NCBI GenBank assembly: GCA_966250335.1
Contig: CBINGZ010000027.1
Coordinates: 1 to 64,000, forward strand
DNA from: OLB7 sp966250335
GTDB taxonomy: Bacteria; Bacteroidota; Ignavibacteria; OLB7
DNA length: 64,000 nt
Direction of reading: 5' to 3'
A program made the translations under genes and the position numbers. How positions within the stretch are numbered: position 1 is the stretch's first letter; each line of letters begins with the position of its first letter. Positions 8,139 through 16,512 of this stretch are shown one piece after another. A model generated the notes under the pieces. It was given only the letters and a program-made list of their open reading frames with translations, did no database searches and was not told the DNA's origin.

Positions 8139-9614
8139 TCAGATCTTCAGCGCGTACGCCAGAATGCGCGACAGACGTTCGGTGAGGAGGCGCTGGTCGA
8201 ACTCGCGCGCCGCCCCCTTCTCCCCCGTCGGGAGCGAGCCGGAGGCCCATTTCAGATAGCAGTCGTGGATCGCGTCGGCGATCGCCTCCACGTTCACCGG
8301 ATCGACGCAGGTCGCCGCGCCGTACCCGGAGAGGGTCTGCCGCAGAGCGCCCGGCTCGGAGAGGGCCAGGATCGGCCTTCCCGTCGCCATATACTCGTAG
8401 ACCTTGTCGGGGGTGCTCAACGGGTCGAACGCGGAGAGCCAGAGAAGATCGCTGGAGATGAGGTAGCGCGCCACCTCCGAATGCTCTAGGAAACCGGGGG
8501 TGACAAGCGCCGATGAAACACCGAGGTTGAGGGCCATCTTCCTGAACGCGTCGGGAAAGGGTCCCACGAACGACACCTCGATATGATCTCTCGTCTCGGG
8601 ATGTTTTGCGAAGATCCTGGCGAGGGCCGAGAAGAAATGCTTCGGCGTGTGCCGCGTATCGAGCGAGCCGCAGTACGTTATCCGCATCCGCGAGGAGCGG
8701 GCGACGGGGAAGCGGCGGGCGACCTGGAAGTCGTGGGGATCGTATCCGGTCGGCAGGATATGGACCGTATCGTGCGTGAGGAACTGATATCTCGCGATCA
8801 GACGTTCCTTGATCCGCCTGTTGACCACCACCACGGCGTCGGCGTTCTTCAGCACCTCGTGCTCAAGGCCGCTGGCGTAGCTGCGATGGAGCGGCGTGGC
8901 GTAGAAGCTCTCCCGGTTGTCAACCCACGGGGCGCGGTAATCGACCACCAGCGGGGTGCCGAACCGCTCCTGGAACTCTGTCCCGACCAGAAAATCGGTG
9001 AACGGCGGCGCCGTCGCCAGCACCATGTCGAACTCCTGGCGCTCGTGAAGCTCCAGCGCTCTCTTCAGGGCGTATCGTTTCCAGCCGATCTTGTTGTCGG
9101 GCTGAAGGAAGGTGTGGGAGACGCCGCGGAGGAATCCCCTGTACCGTTCCATCGGGAGCTTCCGGATCCCCTTGCTGTTCATGATCCGCGCCGGATCGAT
9201 CGTCCGGGTCCGCTCGATCTGCGCTCCCGACTCCAGAACCTCCTCCAGCAGCGAATAATCGAAGAGCCCATGCCCGATATCCCCCACCGTCAGGACCGTC
9301 GGGTCCCATCCGAAGCCGGAGAGATACTTCGTGAACTTGGCGATCCTGAGAACGCTGTTCATCGCCGACGGCGGGAAATAGTACGATATGATCAGCAGCC
9401 TGCGCCGGTTCTTGACCCCGCTCGACGCCGAATACCCGGCCGGACGCACAAGAGGAAGGTCGGCCGGGGGCTCTCCGTCACCCTCTTCCGGCCGAACATC
9501 GTCCTGTTCATCGAACTCGGAATCGAACCGCAGCGGGATAGATGTGCCGGAGCCCGGTTCCCGCGGTTCGCGTTCCCCCTCCGACTCGGATGTATGTAAT
9601 GAATCTCCGTTCAC
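8139..9614 (-). CDS. GT-B fold glycosyltransferase (GT4-like)
   Basis: 491 residues. The first 65 or so residues are acidic and proline-rich, probably disordered. Then comes the N-terminal GT-B domain (RRLLIISYYFPPSAMNSVLRIAKFTKYL) and a C-terminal domain with the donor-binding pattern PDKVYEYMATGRPILALSEPG preceded by LLWLSAFD. This matches GT4 retaining glycosyltransferases that build lipopolysaccharide or capsule. It is clearly paralogous to the gene at 10844-12130: both have SYYFPP/AYYFPP, TFLQPDNKIGWKRYAL/LFIPDNKIGWRKHAL and LATAPPFTD/YATAPPFTD. The two genes bracket an unrelated peptidase gene. Acceptor and donor are unknown. Confidence 0.8.
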   Translation of the reverse strand: MNGDSLHTSESEGEREPREPGSGTSIPLRFDSEFDEQDDVRPEEGDGEPPADLPLVRPAGYSASSGVKNRRRLLIISYYFPPSAMNSVLRIAKFTKYLSGFGWDPTVLTVGDIGHGLFDYSLLEEVLESGAQIERTRTIDPARIMNSKGIRKLPMERYRGFLRGVSHTFLQPDNKIGWKRYALKRALELHERQEFDMVLATAPPFTDFLVGTEFQERFGTPLVVDYRAPWVDNRESFYATPLHRSYASGLEHEVLKNADAVVVVNRRIKERLIARYQFLTHDTVHILPTGYDPHDFQVARRFPVARSSRMRITYCGSLDTRHTPKHFFSALARIFAKHPETRDHIEVSFVGPFPDAFRKMALNLGVSSALVTPGFLEHSEVARYLISSDLLWLSAFDPLSTPDKVYEYMATGRPILALSEPGALRQTLSGYGAATCVDPVNVEAIADAIHDCYLKWASGSLPTGEKGAAREFDQRLLTERLSRILAYALKI

Positions 9615-9631
9615 CGACGTAGATAATATGC

Positions 9632-9660
9632 CTACAGATGGGTGCTCCCTTCGGGAGCCG
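9632..9660. repeat. Copy 1 of a dispersed short palindromic repeat
   Basis: The sequence CTACAGATGGGTGCTCCCT followed by TCGGGAGCC forms a hairpin (GCTCCC/GGGAGC). It is almost identical to a second copy at 15360-15391. It lies in the 72-bp gap between two minus-strand genes. Confidence 0.6.
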
Positions 9661-9686
9661 TTACCCGGCCCCCGGGGGAGGGCCGT

Positions 9687-10763
9687 TCAGACGATAATCA
9701 GCTCGCGGGGGGAGCTGGTGAGAACCTTCCGGCCGGTCTCGGTGATCACGACGTCGTCCTCGATCCTGACCCCGCAGCGACCCGGCAGATAGATCCCCGG
9801 CTCGATCGTGACGATCATCCCCTCGGCTAGCAGATGCTTCTCCCCGCGGAAGGAAACGGCCGGAGCTTCATGGACCTCGATGCCGAGCCCGTGCCCGGTC
9901 CCGTGGCCGAACTGGTCACCGTATCCTTCGGCGACGATGATATCGCGGCAGACGTCGTCGAGATCCTTCCCTGTCATGCCGGGACGGGCGGCGCGCACCC
10001 CGGCCTGCTCCGCGCGCAGGACGATGTCGTAGATCTTTCGCGCCTCGTCCGACGGCTTCCCGACGGAGAACGTGCGTGTCATATCGGAGTTGAACCCGTT
10101 GTAGACACAGCCGAAATCGAGCGTCACCATCTCGCCGTTCCTGATCTTCTTCGTGCTCGCCCGGCCGTGCGGCAGCGCCCCGCGCGGTCCCGACGCCACG
10201 ATGATGTCGAACGCATCGCGTTCCGAGCCGAATTTCCTGCCGATGTAGGAGATCTCGGCGGCCAGCTCGTTCTCGCGCATTCCCGCCTTCGCTATTTCGA
10301 GAACGGCGCTGTAGACCTTCGCGGCGATATCGGCCGCCTTCTTCACCGACCTGACCTCCTCCGCGGTCTTCGCCATGACGATCCCGGAAACGAGATCACC
10401 CGTCGGCTCGAACTTCGTCTTCGGAAACTTCTTCTTCAGCGTCCCGAACATCGCAACGGAAAGGGATGCGTCCTGAAACCCCAGCGTCATACCGGGCCCC
10501 AGAATCCCCTCGTTCTTCAGATAATCGAGCGGGGCGCGATCGATGACGCCGGTGACCCCCTCCCCGACCTCTGAGGCGATCTGTTCCTGATACCGGAAGT
10601 CGGTGATGACCACGGCGCGATCCCCCGTGACCAGCATCGTCGCGGCGCTGCCGGAGAATCCGCTGATGTAACGGATATGGGGCAGGTGACTTATCAGAAC
10701 CGCGTCGAGCGATCGGGCGTTCATCTGCGCCCGGAGAAGCGAGAGTCGAAGTGATGTTGACAT
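9687..10763 (-). CDS. Xaa-Pro aminopeptidase family (M24) metallopeptidase
   Basis: 358 residues, the size of short aminopeptidase P/PepQ-like enzymes that remove N-terminal residues before proline in the cytoplasm. The N-terminal creatinase-like domain starts with LRLSLLRAQMNARSLDAVLISHLPHIRYISGFSGSAA. The pita-bread catalytic domain shows the metal ligands of M24: the two Asp residues in TLDFGCVYNGFNSDMTRTF, His in FGHGTGHGLGIEVHEAP, and the two Glu residues in IEPGIYLPGRCGVRIEDDVVIT. It is flanked by the two glycosyltransferase paralogues but has no functional link to them that I can see. Confidence 0.9.
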   Translation of the reverse strand: MSTSLRLSLLRAQMNARSLDAVLISHLPHIRYISGFSGSAATMLVTGDRAVVITDFRYQEQIASEVGEGVTGVIDRAPLDYLKNEGILGPGMTLGFQDASLSVAMFGTLKKKFPKTKFEPTGDLVSGIVMAKTAEEVRSVKKAADIAAKVYSAVLEIAKAGMRENELAAEISYIGRKFGSERDAFDIIVASGPRGALPHGRASTKKIRNGEMVTLDFGCVYNGFNSDMTRTFSVGKPSDEARKIYDIVLRAEQAGVRAARPGMTGKDLDDVCRDIIVAEGYGDQFGHGTGHGLGIEVHEAPAVSFRGEKHLLAEGMIVTIEPGIYLPGRCGVRIEDDVVITETGRKVLTSSPRELIIV

Positions 10764-10843
10764 ATCGGTAGACGATCCTCGAATATTCCTTGTCCGCCGG
10801 TTGTTCCGGCCGGTCCGCGCAAGACGACCGTTTCGCTCCGTTG

Positions 10844-12130
10844 TTACGAGACCTCCCGCGCGACCGATCCCAATAGTTCTGCCAGATCCCCCGTGAGGAC
10901 GCGGCGGTCGTACCTGGCGATGGCGTTCATATCCCCCTTCGGAAGCGTCCCCTTTATCTTCTCCTCGGCGAACCTGAGAAGCTCCCGTACAAGGGCGTCG
11001 TCATCCTCCGGATCGACCAGCCTGGTATGCCCGAACGACGCCAGGATGGTCCGGATCTCGTTCTGCGGCAGAATACCGAGGATCGGCTTGCCGCTCCCCA
11101 GATACTCGAACGCCTTCCCCGGCGAGACGGTCTGGAATCCCTGGTCGCGCGCGCCGATATTGAACCAGGCGACATCGACCGACTCCAGCCGTCTGATCGC
11201 CTGGTCGTGATCGACGTAGCCGCAGTAGACGAATCTCTCCCCCACCCCCATCTTCTCGGCCGCGTTCCGATACTCCTCCTGAACGTAGCCGACCATGTAG
11301 AAACGGAGCCGCGAATATATGGCGGGGTTCGTCTCTCTGATTCTCTGAAGCGCGCGATAGAGCATAATCGGATCGCGATCTTCATAGAAGACGCCGGAGT
11401 AGATGAAGTTCACCTCCTCCGGATCGGGTCTCTCCTCATCTCGCGGAGTCCCCCCGAAATCGTCGGCGTCGTACCCCTGCGTGATGACCCTGATCCGTCC
11501 GGCGGCGCCTGGATATCGTTTTGCGAGCGTTTCCCTGACGAATCCGTTCGTCGTCACCGCGGCATCGGCGGTCGTCACCACGCGCCGCTCGAGCTCTTCA
11601 TGGCGCTTCCTGTGCCGGGAGGTAAGATAGCGGTGATAGGGATATTCCAGCCATGCGTCGCGAAAATCGACCACCAGCGGCAGCCCGTACCGCTCCTTCA
11701 CGTCGGCCCCGAGGATATGATCGGTAAAGGGCGGAGCCGTCGCATAGACCGCATGGAACCGGCTCATATCCTTCTCCTCCAGAAACCTCAGCGCATGCTT
11801 GCGCCAGCCGATCTTGTTGTCCGGGATGAAGAGGGCCTGGCTGACCCTGTTGAGCAGACGCCGCGCCCCTTCGTTGGAGAGGGAGACGGTCTTCCTCTTC
11901 CCCATGAAGGAGAAGAGGCCCCCCGGGCGTGTCCGCCAGATCTCGATATCCCTTCCCCGCAGCTCCTCCAGAAACGTGTCGTCGAAGGCGAAGTAGGCGT
12001 GGGGAGAGATCGTCAGGACCGTGGGACGCCATCCGTACTCGGGGAGGTACTTGACGAATTTCAACGTCCGTTGTATTCCGCTCAACCCCATCGGGGGGAA
12101 ATAGTATGCGATGACAAGGACGTTTCTCAT
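10844..12130 (-). CDS. GT-B fold glycosyltransferase (GT4-like), paralogue of 8139-9614
   Basis: 428 residues. It starts directly with the GT-B N-terminal motif (VLVIAYYFPPMGLSGIQRTLKFVKYLPEYGWRPTVLT) and lacks the disordered extension of its paralogue. The C-terminal nucleotide-sugar site is seen in SPGKAFEYLGSGKPILGILPQNE. The middle segment ATAPPFTDHILGADVKERYGLPLVVDFRDAW is shared with the paralogue. Likely role: surface polysaccharide or glycoprotein glycosylation together with its paralogue and the nearby epimerase. It follows guaB by about 40 bp on the same strand. Confidence 0.8.
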   Translation of the reverse strand: MRNVLVIAYYFPPMGLSGIQRTLKFVKYLPEYGWRPTVLTISPHAYFAFDDTFLEELRGRDIEIWRTRPGGLFSFMGKRKTVSLSNEGARRLLNRVSQALFIPDNKIGWRKHALRFLEEKDMSRFHAVYATAPPFTDHILGADVKERYGLPLVVDFRDAWLEYPYHRYLTSRHRKRHEELERRVVTTADAAVTTNGFVRETLAKRYPGAAGRIRVITQGYDADDFGGTPRDEERPDPEEVNFIYSGVFYEDRDPIMLYRALQRIRETNPAIYSRLRFYMVGYVQEEYRNAAEKMGVGERFVYCGYVDHDQAIRRLESVDVAWFNIGARDQGFQTVSPGKAFEYLGSGKPILGILPQNEIRTILASFGHTRLVDPEDDDALVRELLRFAEEKIKGTLPKGDMNAIARYDRRVLTGDLAELLGSVAREVS

Positions 12131-12169
12131 GGGGGAACGGAAGGTGCGCCGGTCGCTGCGGAGCTGCGG

Positions 12170-13633
12170 TTACATATAATTGGGAGATTCCTTCGTGATG
12201 GTCACATCGTGGGGATGCGACTCGCGCAGCCCGGCCATGGTCATCTTGATGAACCGGGTCTTCTCCTGCATCTCGCCGATCGTCCCGCAGCCGCAGTAGC
12301 CCATGGCGGCGCGCAGCCCACCGACCATCTGATAGACGGCGTCGGAGAGGGGTCCCTTGCTGGCAACTCTCCCTTCGATCCCCTCCGGAACCAGCTTGCG
12401 GAGACCATCCTCGACATCCTGGAAATAACGGTCGGCGGAACCTTCGACCATCGCCCCCAGCGATCCCATACCGCGATATACCTTGTACGATCTTCCCTCC
12501 AGCAGAACCTTCTCTCCCGGGGCCTCGTCGACGCCGGCGAAAAGGTTGCCGATCATCACGGTGCCCGCGCCTGCGGCGATCGCCTTTGCCAGATCGCCCG
12601 TCTGCCTGATACCGCCGTCGGCGATCACCGGAATATCATGTTTCGATGCGACGGCCGTCACGTCGAGCACCGCCGTCAGCTGCGGGACGCCGACGCCGGC
12701 GACCACGCGCGTGGTGCAGATGCTCCCCGGCCCGATCCCGACCTTGACCCCGTCGACCCCCGCCTCGATCAGCGCCTGCGCTGCATCTCCGGTAGCGATA
12801 TTTCCGGCGATCACGGGAAGGTCGGGGAATCTCTCCTTGATCGCCTTCACCATGTCGATCACCCCCTTCGTATGTCCGTGCGCCGTATCGACCACGACGA
12901 CATCCACACCCGATTTCATCAGCGCCGCGACCCGGTCGACGGTGTCGGCCGTGACGCCGACCGCCGCCCCCACGCGCAGCCTGCCGTGATCATCCTTCGC
13001 CGCGTGCGGATGCTGTCTCTTCTTGCGGATATCCTTGAAGGTGATGAGCCCGCGCAGCTTCCCTTCCTCATCGACCACCGGCAGCTTCTCGATGCCGTGC
13101 TTCTGAAGGATCTGCTCGGCCCCTTCAAGGGTGGTGCCGACCGGGGCGGTGATGAGGTTCGTGGAGGTCATCACATCGCTGACCGGGAGGTCCTGATCGG
13201 GCTGGAAACGGAGATCGCGGTTGGTGACGATACCGACGAGCGTTGCGTCGTCCGAGACGATCGGGACGCCGCTGATGGAGTATCTCCGCATCAGGGTGAG
13301 GGCGTCGCCGACCCTGCTGTTCAATCCGAGCGTGATCGGATCGAGGATCATCCCGCTTTCCGACCGTTTCACCCGCTGCACCTGTTCGGCCTGCTTCTCG
13401 ATCGTCATGTTCTTGTGCAGGATACCGATCCCCCCTTCCCGCGCCAGCGCTATGGCGAGCGACGCTTCGGTGATCGTATCCATCGCCGCGGAGACCAGCG
13501 GGATGTTGAGCCGGATTCCACGGCAGAGCCAGGTCGACAGATCGGTCTCTCTGGGAAGCACCTGGCTGTACATCGGGACCAGAAGGACATCATCGTAGGT
13601 GAGTCCTTCCGTAATGATCTTTGCACCGCTCAT
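12170..13633 (-). CDS. guaB: IMP dehydrogenase
   Basis: 487 residues from the ATG at 13633; the open frame runs further upstream but that part is not IMPDH-like. The enzyme oxidises IMP to XMP with NAD, the committed step of GMP synthesis. The N-terminus LTYDDVLLVPMYS is canonical. Two CBS domains follow (about residues 95-200, DPITLGLNSRVGDALTLM and MTSTNLITAPVGTTLEGAE). The catalytic Cys306 lies in the loop GPGSICTTRVVAG, and the flap YRGMGSLGAM precedes EGIEGRV. Full length and intact. A short gap separates it from the downstream glycosyltransferase gene. The upstream region is shared with divergent nuoE. Confidence 0.97.
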   Translation of the reverse strand: MSGAKIITEGLTYDDVLLVPMYSQVLPRETDLSTWLCRGIRLNIPLVSAAMDTITEASLAIALAREGGIGILHKNMTIEKQAEQVQRVKRSESGMILDPITLGLNSRVGDALTLMRRYSISGVPIVSDDATLVGIVTNRDLRFQPDQDLPVSDVMTSTNLITAPVGTTLEGAEQILQKHGIEKLPVVDEEGKLRGLITFKDIRKKRQHPHAAKDDHGRLRVGAAVGVTADTVDRVAALMKSGVDVVVVDTAHGHTKGVIDMVKAIKERFPDLPVIAGNIATGDAAQALIEAGVDGVKVGIGPGSICTTRVVAGVGVPQLTAVLDVTAVASKHDIPVIADGGIRQTGDLAKAIAAGAGTVMIGNLFAGVDEAPGEKVLLEGRSYKVYRGMGSLGAMVEGSADRYFQDVEDGLRKLVPEGIEGRVASKGPLSDAVYQMVGGLRAAMGYCGCGTIGEMQEKTRFIKMTMAGLRESHPHDVTITKESPNYM

Positions 13634-13944
13634 GGAACATCGTAGGGTTGAGATGAACCGGTCCGGGCGTTCGAACCGATAAAGATCGGCAAACATACCG
13701 ATCCGTGCCGGTACGCGCAAGGTCTTGCGGAATGGATCACAGACTGTTGAAGAATGGAACCGGAAGGAGCAGTTCGCCCCTGCCGCAGCGACGCTATCGC
13801 GGCCTCCCGATCGTCTTTTCAACGTGCGTCGATCGCCGGCGCACGACCGGTCCGTGATCGCGACACTTTGCTTCACAACTCCGTGTTTCGCTTTATTCGT
13901 AGATTCGGGCCGAATCAGAATCAACGACCAGGTCAGAACAGACA
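13634..13944. other. Divergent intergenic region guaB/nuoE
   Basis: This 311-bp gap holds the start regions of two divergent genes. I see no clear TAnnTTTG promoter on either strand and no convincing ribosome-binding site for nuoE. No gene found. Confidence 0.4.
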
Positions 13945-14463
13945 ATGAACGAAACGCATACGGCAGGCGCCCCGGTCGAGGAGATCGCGGGACCGATCGA
14001 GTTCACGCAGGAGGAGCTGGAGCGGATTGCGCGGCTGAAGGCCCTCTACCCCAGCCAGAAATCGGCGATCATGCCGATCCTCTGGATGGCCCAGAAGAAG
14101 TGGGGATGGATCTCGCCGGAGGTCATGAAGAAGGTGGCGGAGGTTCTCGACCTCCCCTACGCCCACGTCTACGGCGTGGCGACCTTCTATACGATGTACT
14201 TCAAGAAGCCGATGGGGCGGCATCATATCCAGGTCTGCACCAACGTGAGCTGCATGCTCCGCGGGGGGGAGGGGCTCTACCGCAGAGTATCGCAGCAGTT
14301 CGGGATCGGCCACAACCAGCGGACGACCGACGGAAGGTTCTCGCTGGAGGAAGTGGAATGCATGGGGGCCTGCGGCGGCGCGCCGATGATCGCGATCAAC
14401 GAGGATTACTACGAGAACGTGACGGCCGAGGGGCTCGACAACCTGCTCGCCGGTCTCCGATAG
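13945..14463 (+). CDS. nuoE: NADH-quinone oxidoreductase subunit E (24 kDa, 2Fe-2S)
   Basis: 172 residues, normal for NuoE. It is the thioredoxin-like 2Fe-2S subunit of the NADH-oxidising module of complex I; the same fold occurs in HoxE and in subunits of NADH-dependent hydrogenases and formate dehydrogenases. The four cluster ligands are present: C98 and C103 in VCTNVSCML, and C139 and C143 in ECMGACGGAP. The N-terminal helical domain shows LKALYPSQKSAIMPILWMAQKKWGW. No nuoF or nuoG follows; the next gene is an unrelated secreted protein, so here nuoE stands alone. Confidence 0.93.
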   Translation: MNETHTAGAPVEEIAGPIEFTQEELERIARLKALYPSQKSAIMPILWMAQKKWGWISPEVMKKVAEVLDLPYAHVYGVATFYTMYFKKPMGRHHIQVCTNVSCMLRGGEGLYRRVSQQFGIGHNQRTTDGRFSLEEVECMGACGGAPMIAINEDYYENVTAEGLDNLLAGLR

Positions 14464-14660
14464 AGCCGCAACGGCCGCTTCGCCGCGTCGATTGTACGGC
14501 GGAACTTCACCCGAGGCCGCCGGAGTTTGTTCTTATGAGGGAACATGATGGGCCTTTTTTCGTCCATCATGAAACATTTCTCAAAAACTTTTGTCAAGCA
14601 TGCTGGAGTTTTGAACGGCAATTGCTATTTTCACGCTGGGAGATAACATCGAGAGACGCT

Positions 14661-15197
14661 ATGGTTACCAGATTTACACGATTTGGACGTTTCATGACAG
14701 GCCGGGTGGCGAGGCTGGTGGTCGCTGCCTCGGTGGTGCTGCCCACGGCGATCGCCGCGGGGACGATCGAAGGGACGGTTGAGAGTCCGGTTACGGCTCC
14801 CTTCATCTTCGATCAGTCGATGTTCGAGCCGATCTTCCCGTTCCAGTCCGGTTGGAATTCACTTTTCGGCGCTTCGGCGGGTTCCGTCGACACGCCGGTG
14901 CTTCCGGGCCGCACGGGGGACAACGAGATCCCGAATCGGATGTTCCTTGACCAGAACTATCCGAACCCTTTCAATCCCTCGACCATGATCCGCTACGGCG
15001 TCCCCTCGGAGACGATGGTCCGCCTGACGGTTCACACCCTGCTCGGCAACGAGATCAAGGTACTGGTCGACGAGCGCCAGGAAGCGGGCACCTACATGTT
15101 CGACTTCGCGGCACTCGATCTTCCCTCGGGCGCCTACTTCTACAGGTTGCAGACGCCGCTGGGAACGCTCACCCGCAGAATGACGATTTCGAAGTAA
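14661..15197 (+). CDS. Minimal T9SS cargo: signal peptide plus type A sorting domain
   Basis: 178 residues from the ATG at 14661, with GAGAGA just upstream. An N-terminal hydrophobic segment (residues about 15-33, VARLVVAASVVLPTAIAAG) is a signal peptide. Only about 60 residues of low-complexity sequence follow. From about residue 92 there is a full C-terminal sorting domain: MFLDQNYPNPFNPSTMIRYG, then VRLTVHTLLGNEIKVLVDE, and the end DLPSGAYFYRLQT with a basic C-terminus (TRRMTISK). This is the T9SS type A domain typical of Ignavibacteria/Kapabacteria, Chlorobi and Bacteroidota. With almost no passenger, it is either a degenerate cargo or a small structural surface protein. Confidence 0.75.
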   Translation: MVTRFTRFGRFMTGRVARLVVAASVVLPTAIAAGTIEGTVESPVTAPFIFDQSMFEPIFPFQSGWNSLFGASAGSVDTPVLPGRTGDNEIPNRMFLDQNYPNPFNPSTMIRYGVPSETMVRLTVHTLLGNEIKVLVDERQEAGTYMFDFAALDLPSGAYFYRLQTPLGTLTRRMTISK

Positions 15198-15223
15198 ACG
15201 ACAGCCTTTTCATAGAAGATCGA

Positions 15224-15261
15224 CAGGCGGCTCCGGTGACGGGGTCGCCTGCTCTGTTTTT
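15224..15261 (+). terminator. Terminator after T9SS cargo gene
   Basis: The stem CAGGCG (15224-15229)/CGCCTG (15246-15251) is followed by CTCTGTTTTT. Confidence 0.65.
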
Positions 15262-15359
15262 GGGGGGATTGGATCATCTCCCCCTTTCGTTGTTTGCAGC
15301 CATCATGCGAGAGATGGTGCGCACCTACGGCGCTTGAAGAAATGGCGGGCGTGTGGGGG

Positions 15360-15391
15360 CTACAGATGGGTGCTCCCTACGGGAGCCCGTT
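15360..15391. repeat. Copy 2 of the dispersed short palindromic repeat
   Basis: It matches copy 1 at 9632-9660 over about 29 bases with one substitution in the loop and one extra C. It lies in the 423-bp gap 15198-15620. The rest of that gap holds the terminator at 15224 and a poor promoter candidate (TTTTG near 15508, TAGGTATC at 15531). I see no gene in it. Confidence 0.6.
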
Positions 15392-15620
15392 GTGTCGCAG
15401 AGTTGGTTATGACGCGGTGCCCATCTCCCTGTCCGAATCCACCGCACAGTCCGGCTTCCGTACAGAACCGCTAACTCATAATCCCTCATTTCCCTCCCGT
15501 TTCAGCGTTTTGCCGCGTGGCACGATTCTGTAGGTATCTCTTTCCAGACGGTGATTACGCCGGTCCTCAATCAGGCAGATAACAACTCACAGAATAAACA
15601 ACGCGCTCAGGAACACTCTC

Positions 15621-16157
15621 ATGAAGACGATCTTCTCCATCCTCGCTCTCTCGATCATCGCAGCGTCCGCCGCCGTCGCTCAGTCGGCTTCGGTCACCAG
15701 CACCGCCACGATCGTTACCCCGATCACCGCGACCGCGACCGCTCCGCTCGCCTTCGGTACCATCACCAAGGGCGCCACCGCCTCGGTCGCCGCCAACGCA
15801 GCCGCCGCCGGCGCCGTCACCTTCAGCGGTGACGAAGCCGACAACATCACGATCAGCCTCCCGGCCACGGCAACGATCTCGACGACCTCGGGCGCCGGCT
15901 CGAACATGACGGTGAGCCTGAACCGCGCGGCGATGCGTTCGAACACGACGAGCGCGCAGGGATCTGCCTCGACGCTGGACGGATCGAGCGGGACGGCGAC
16001 GGCGAACCTGAGCGCCGACGGCAGCGGCGACGGAACGAACGGCGACGGCCTGGGCCAGCTCTACCTGTGGGTCGGCGGCTCGGTGAACCCGACGGCAACG
16101 CAGCAGCGGGGCAGCTACAGCGGGACGTTCACGGTGAGCGCGGTCTACTCGAACTAA
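15621..16157 (+). CDS. DUF4402 domain secreted protein
   Basis: 178 residues. The signal peptide is clear (MKTIFSILALSIIAASAAVAQ). The mature protein is almost entirely small residues and Thr/Ser, with the DUF4402 pattern: SVTSTATIVTPITATATAPLAFGTI near the start, GAVTFSGDEADNITISLP in the middle and the closing strand GSYSGTFTVSAVYSN. DUF4402 proteins are small secreted beta proteins, widespread in Bacteroidota and Proteobacteria and often encoded near fimbrial or adhesive systems; their role is unknown. The gene ends in a strong hairpin terminator whose core resembles the adjacent CRISPR repeat. Confidence 0.85.
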   Translation: MKTIFSILALSIIAASAAVAQSASVTSTATIVTPITATATAPLAFGTITKGATASVAANAAAAGAVTFSGDEADNITISLPATATISTTSGAGSNMTVSLNRAAMRSNTTSAQGSASTLDGSSGTATANLSADGSGDGTNGDGLGQLYLWVGGSVNPTATQQRGSYSGTFTVSAVYSN

Positions 16158-16231
16158 GGAACGAAGAACAGAAGCACGACAGGTACAGGAGCCGACACGA
16201 AGAGGCGCGGCAGCACGCGACTCAGCCCCCC

Positions 16232-16267
16232 GATCCTTGCGGAGAATCTCCGCGAGGATCTTTTTTT
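16232..16267 (+). terminator. Strong rho-independent terminator of the DUF4402 gene
   Basis: A near-perfect hairpin 16232-16260 (GATCCTTGCGGAGA pairing with TCTCCGCGAGGATC) is followed by seven T. It ends 15 bp before the first CRISPR repeat and shares the GCGGAGA/TCTCCGC core with it. Confidence 0.85.
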
Positions 16268-16282
16268 AGAGGATGGTGATAT

Positions 16283-16493
16283 GGATCATCTCCGCGTGTG
16301 CGGAGAACAGCCGTCGATCGTGCGCGTCTGCTGGCCGATGATCGGATCATCTCCGCGTGTGCGGAGAACAGCTCACCGCGAACTCTTCTTGCCTGCGCGT
16401 TGTGGGATCATCTCCGCGTGTGCGGAGAACAGTCCTTCAAAAGCGCGTCAAACTCGCCCTTTTCCGGATCATCTCCACGCATGCGGAGAACAG
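16283..16493. CRISPR. Orphan CRISPR mini-array, type I-E-like repeat (4 repeats, 3 spacers)
   Basis: Repeats of 28 bp lie at 16283-16310, 16344-16371, 16405-16432 and 16466-16493, with three spacers of exactly 33 bp (61-bp period). The repeat begins GGATCATCTCCGCG and ends GCGGAGAACAG, with an inner palindrome TCTCCGC/GCGGAGA. Its reverse complement has the shape of type I-E repeats (…CCGC…GCGG…GATGATCC). Repeats 1-3 are identical; repeat 4 differs at three positions (ACGCA instead of GCGTG), which usually marks the leader-distal end and would put the leader on the left. Orientation by repeat class would instead suggest minus-strand transcription, so direction is left open. No cas gene is in the window. 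Confidence 0.9.
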
Positions 16494-16512
16494 GCATTTA
16501 TTTCGACGGGAT

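Noticed and set aside
11027..13645. 872-codon open frame opposite the glycosyltransferase and guaB genes
   Set aside because: It is antisense to two clear genes, has Arg/Asp/His-heavy composition typical of GC-rich shadow frames and no start signal.
14544..14571. Hairpin CATGATGG/CCATCATG as a terminator of nuoE
   Set aside because: The T run is in the loop, not after the stem, so it does not look like a terminator; it may be another RNA structure.
16232..16260. Counting the terminator hairpin as a fifth CRISPR repeat
   Set aside because: Only the inner palindrome is shared; the GGATCAT start and GAACAG end of the repeat are missing and the spacing is wrong.
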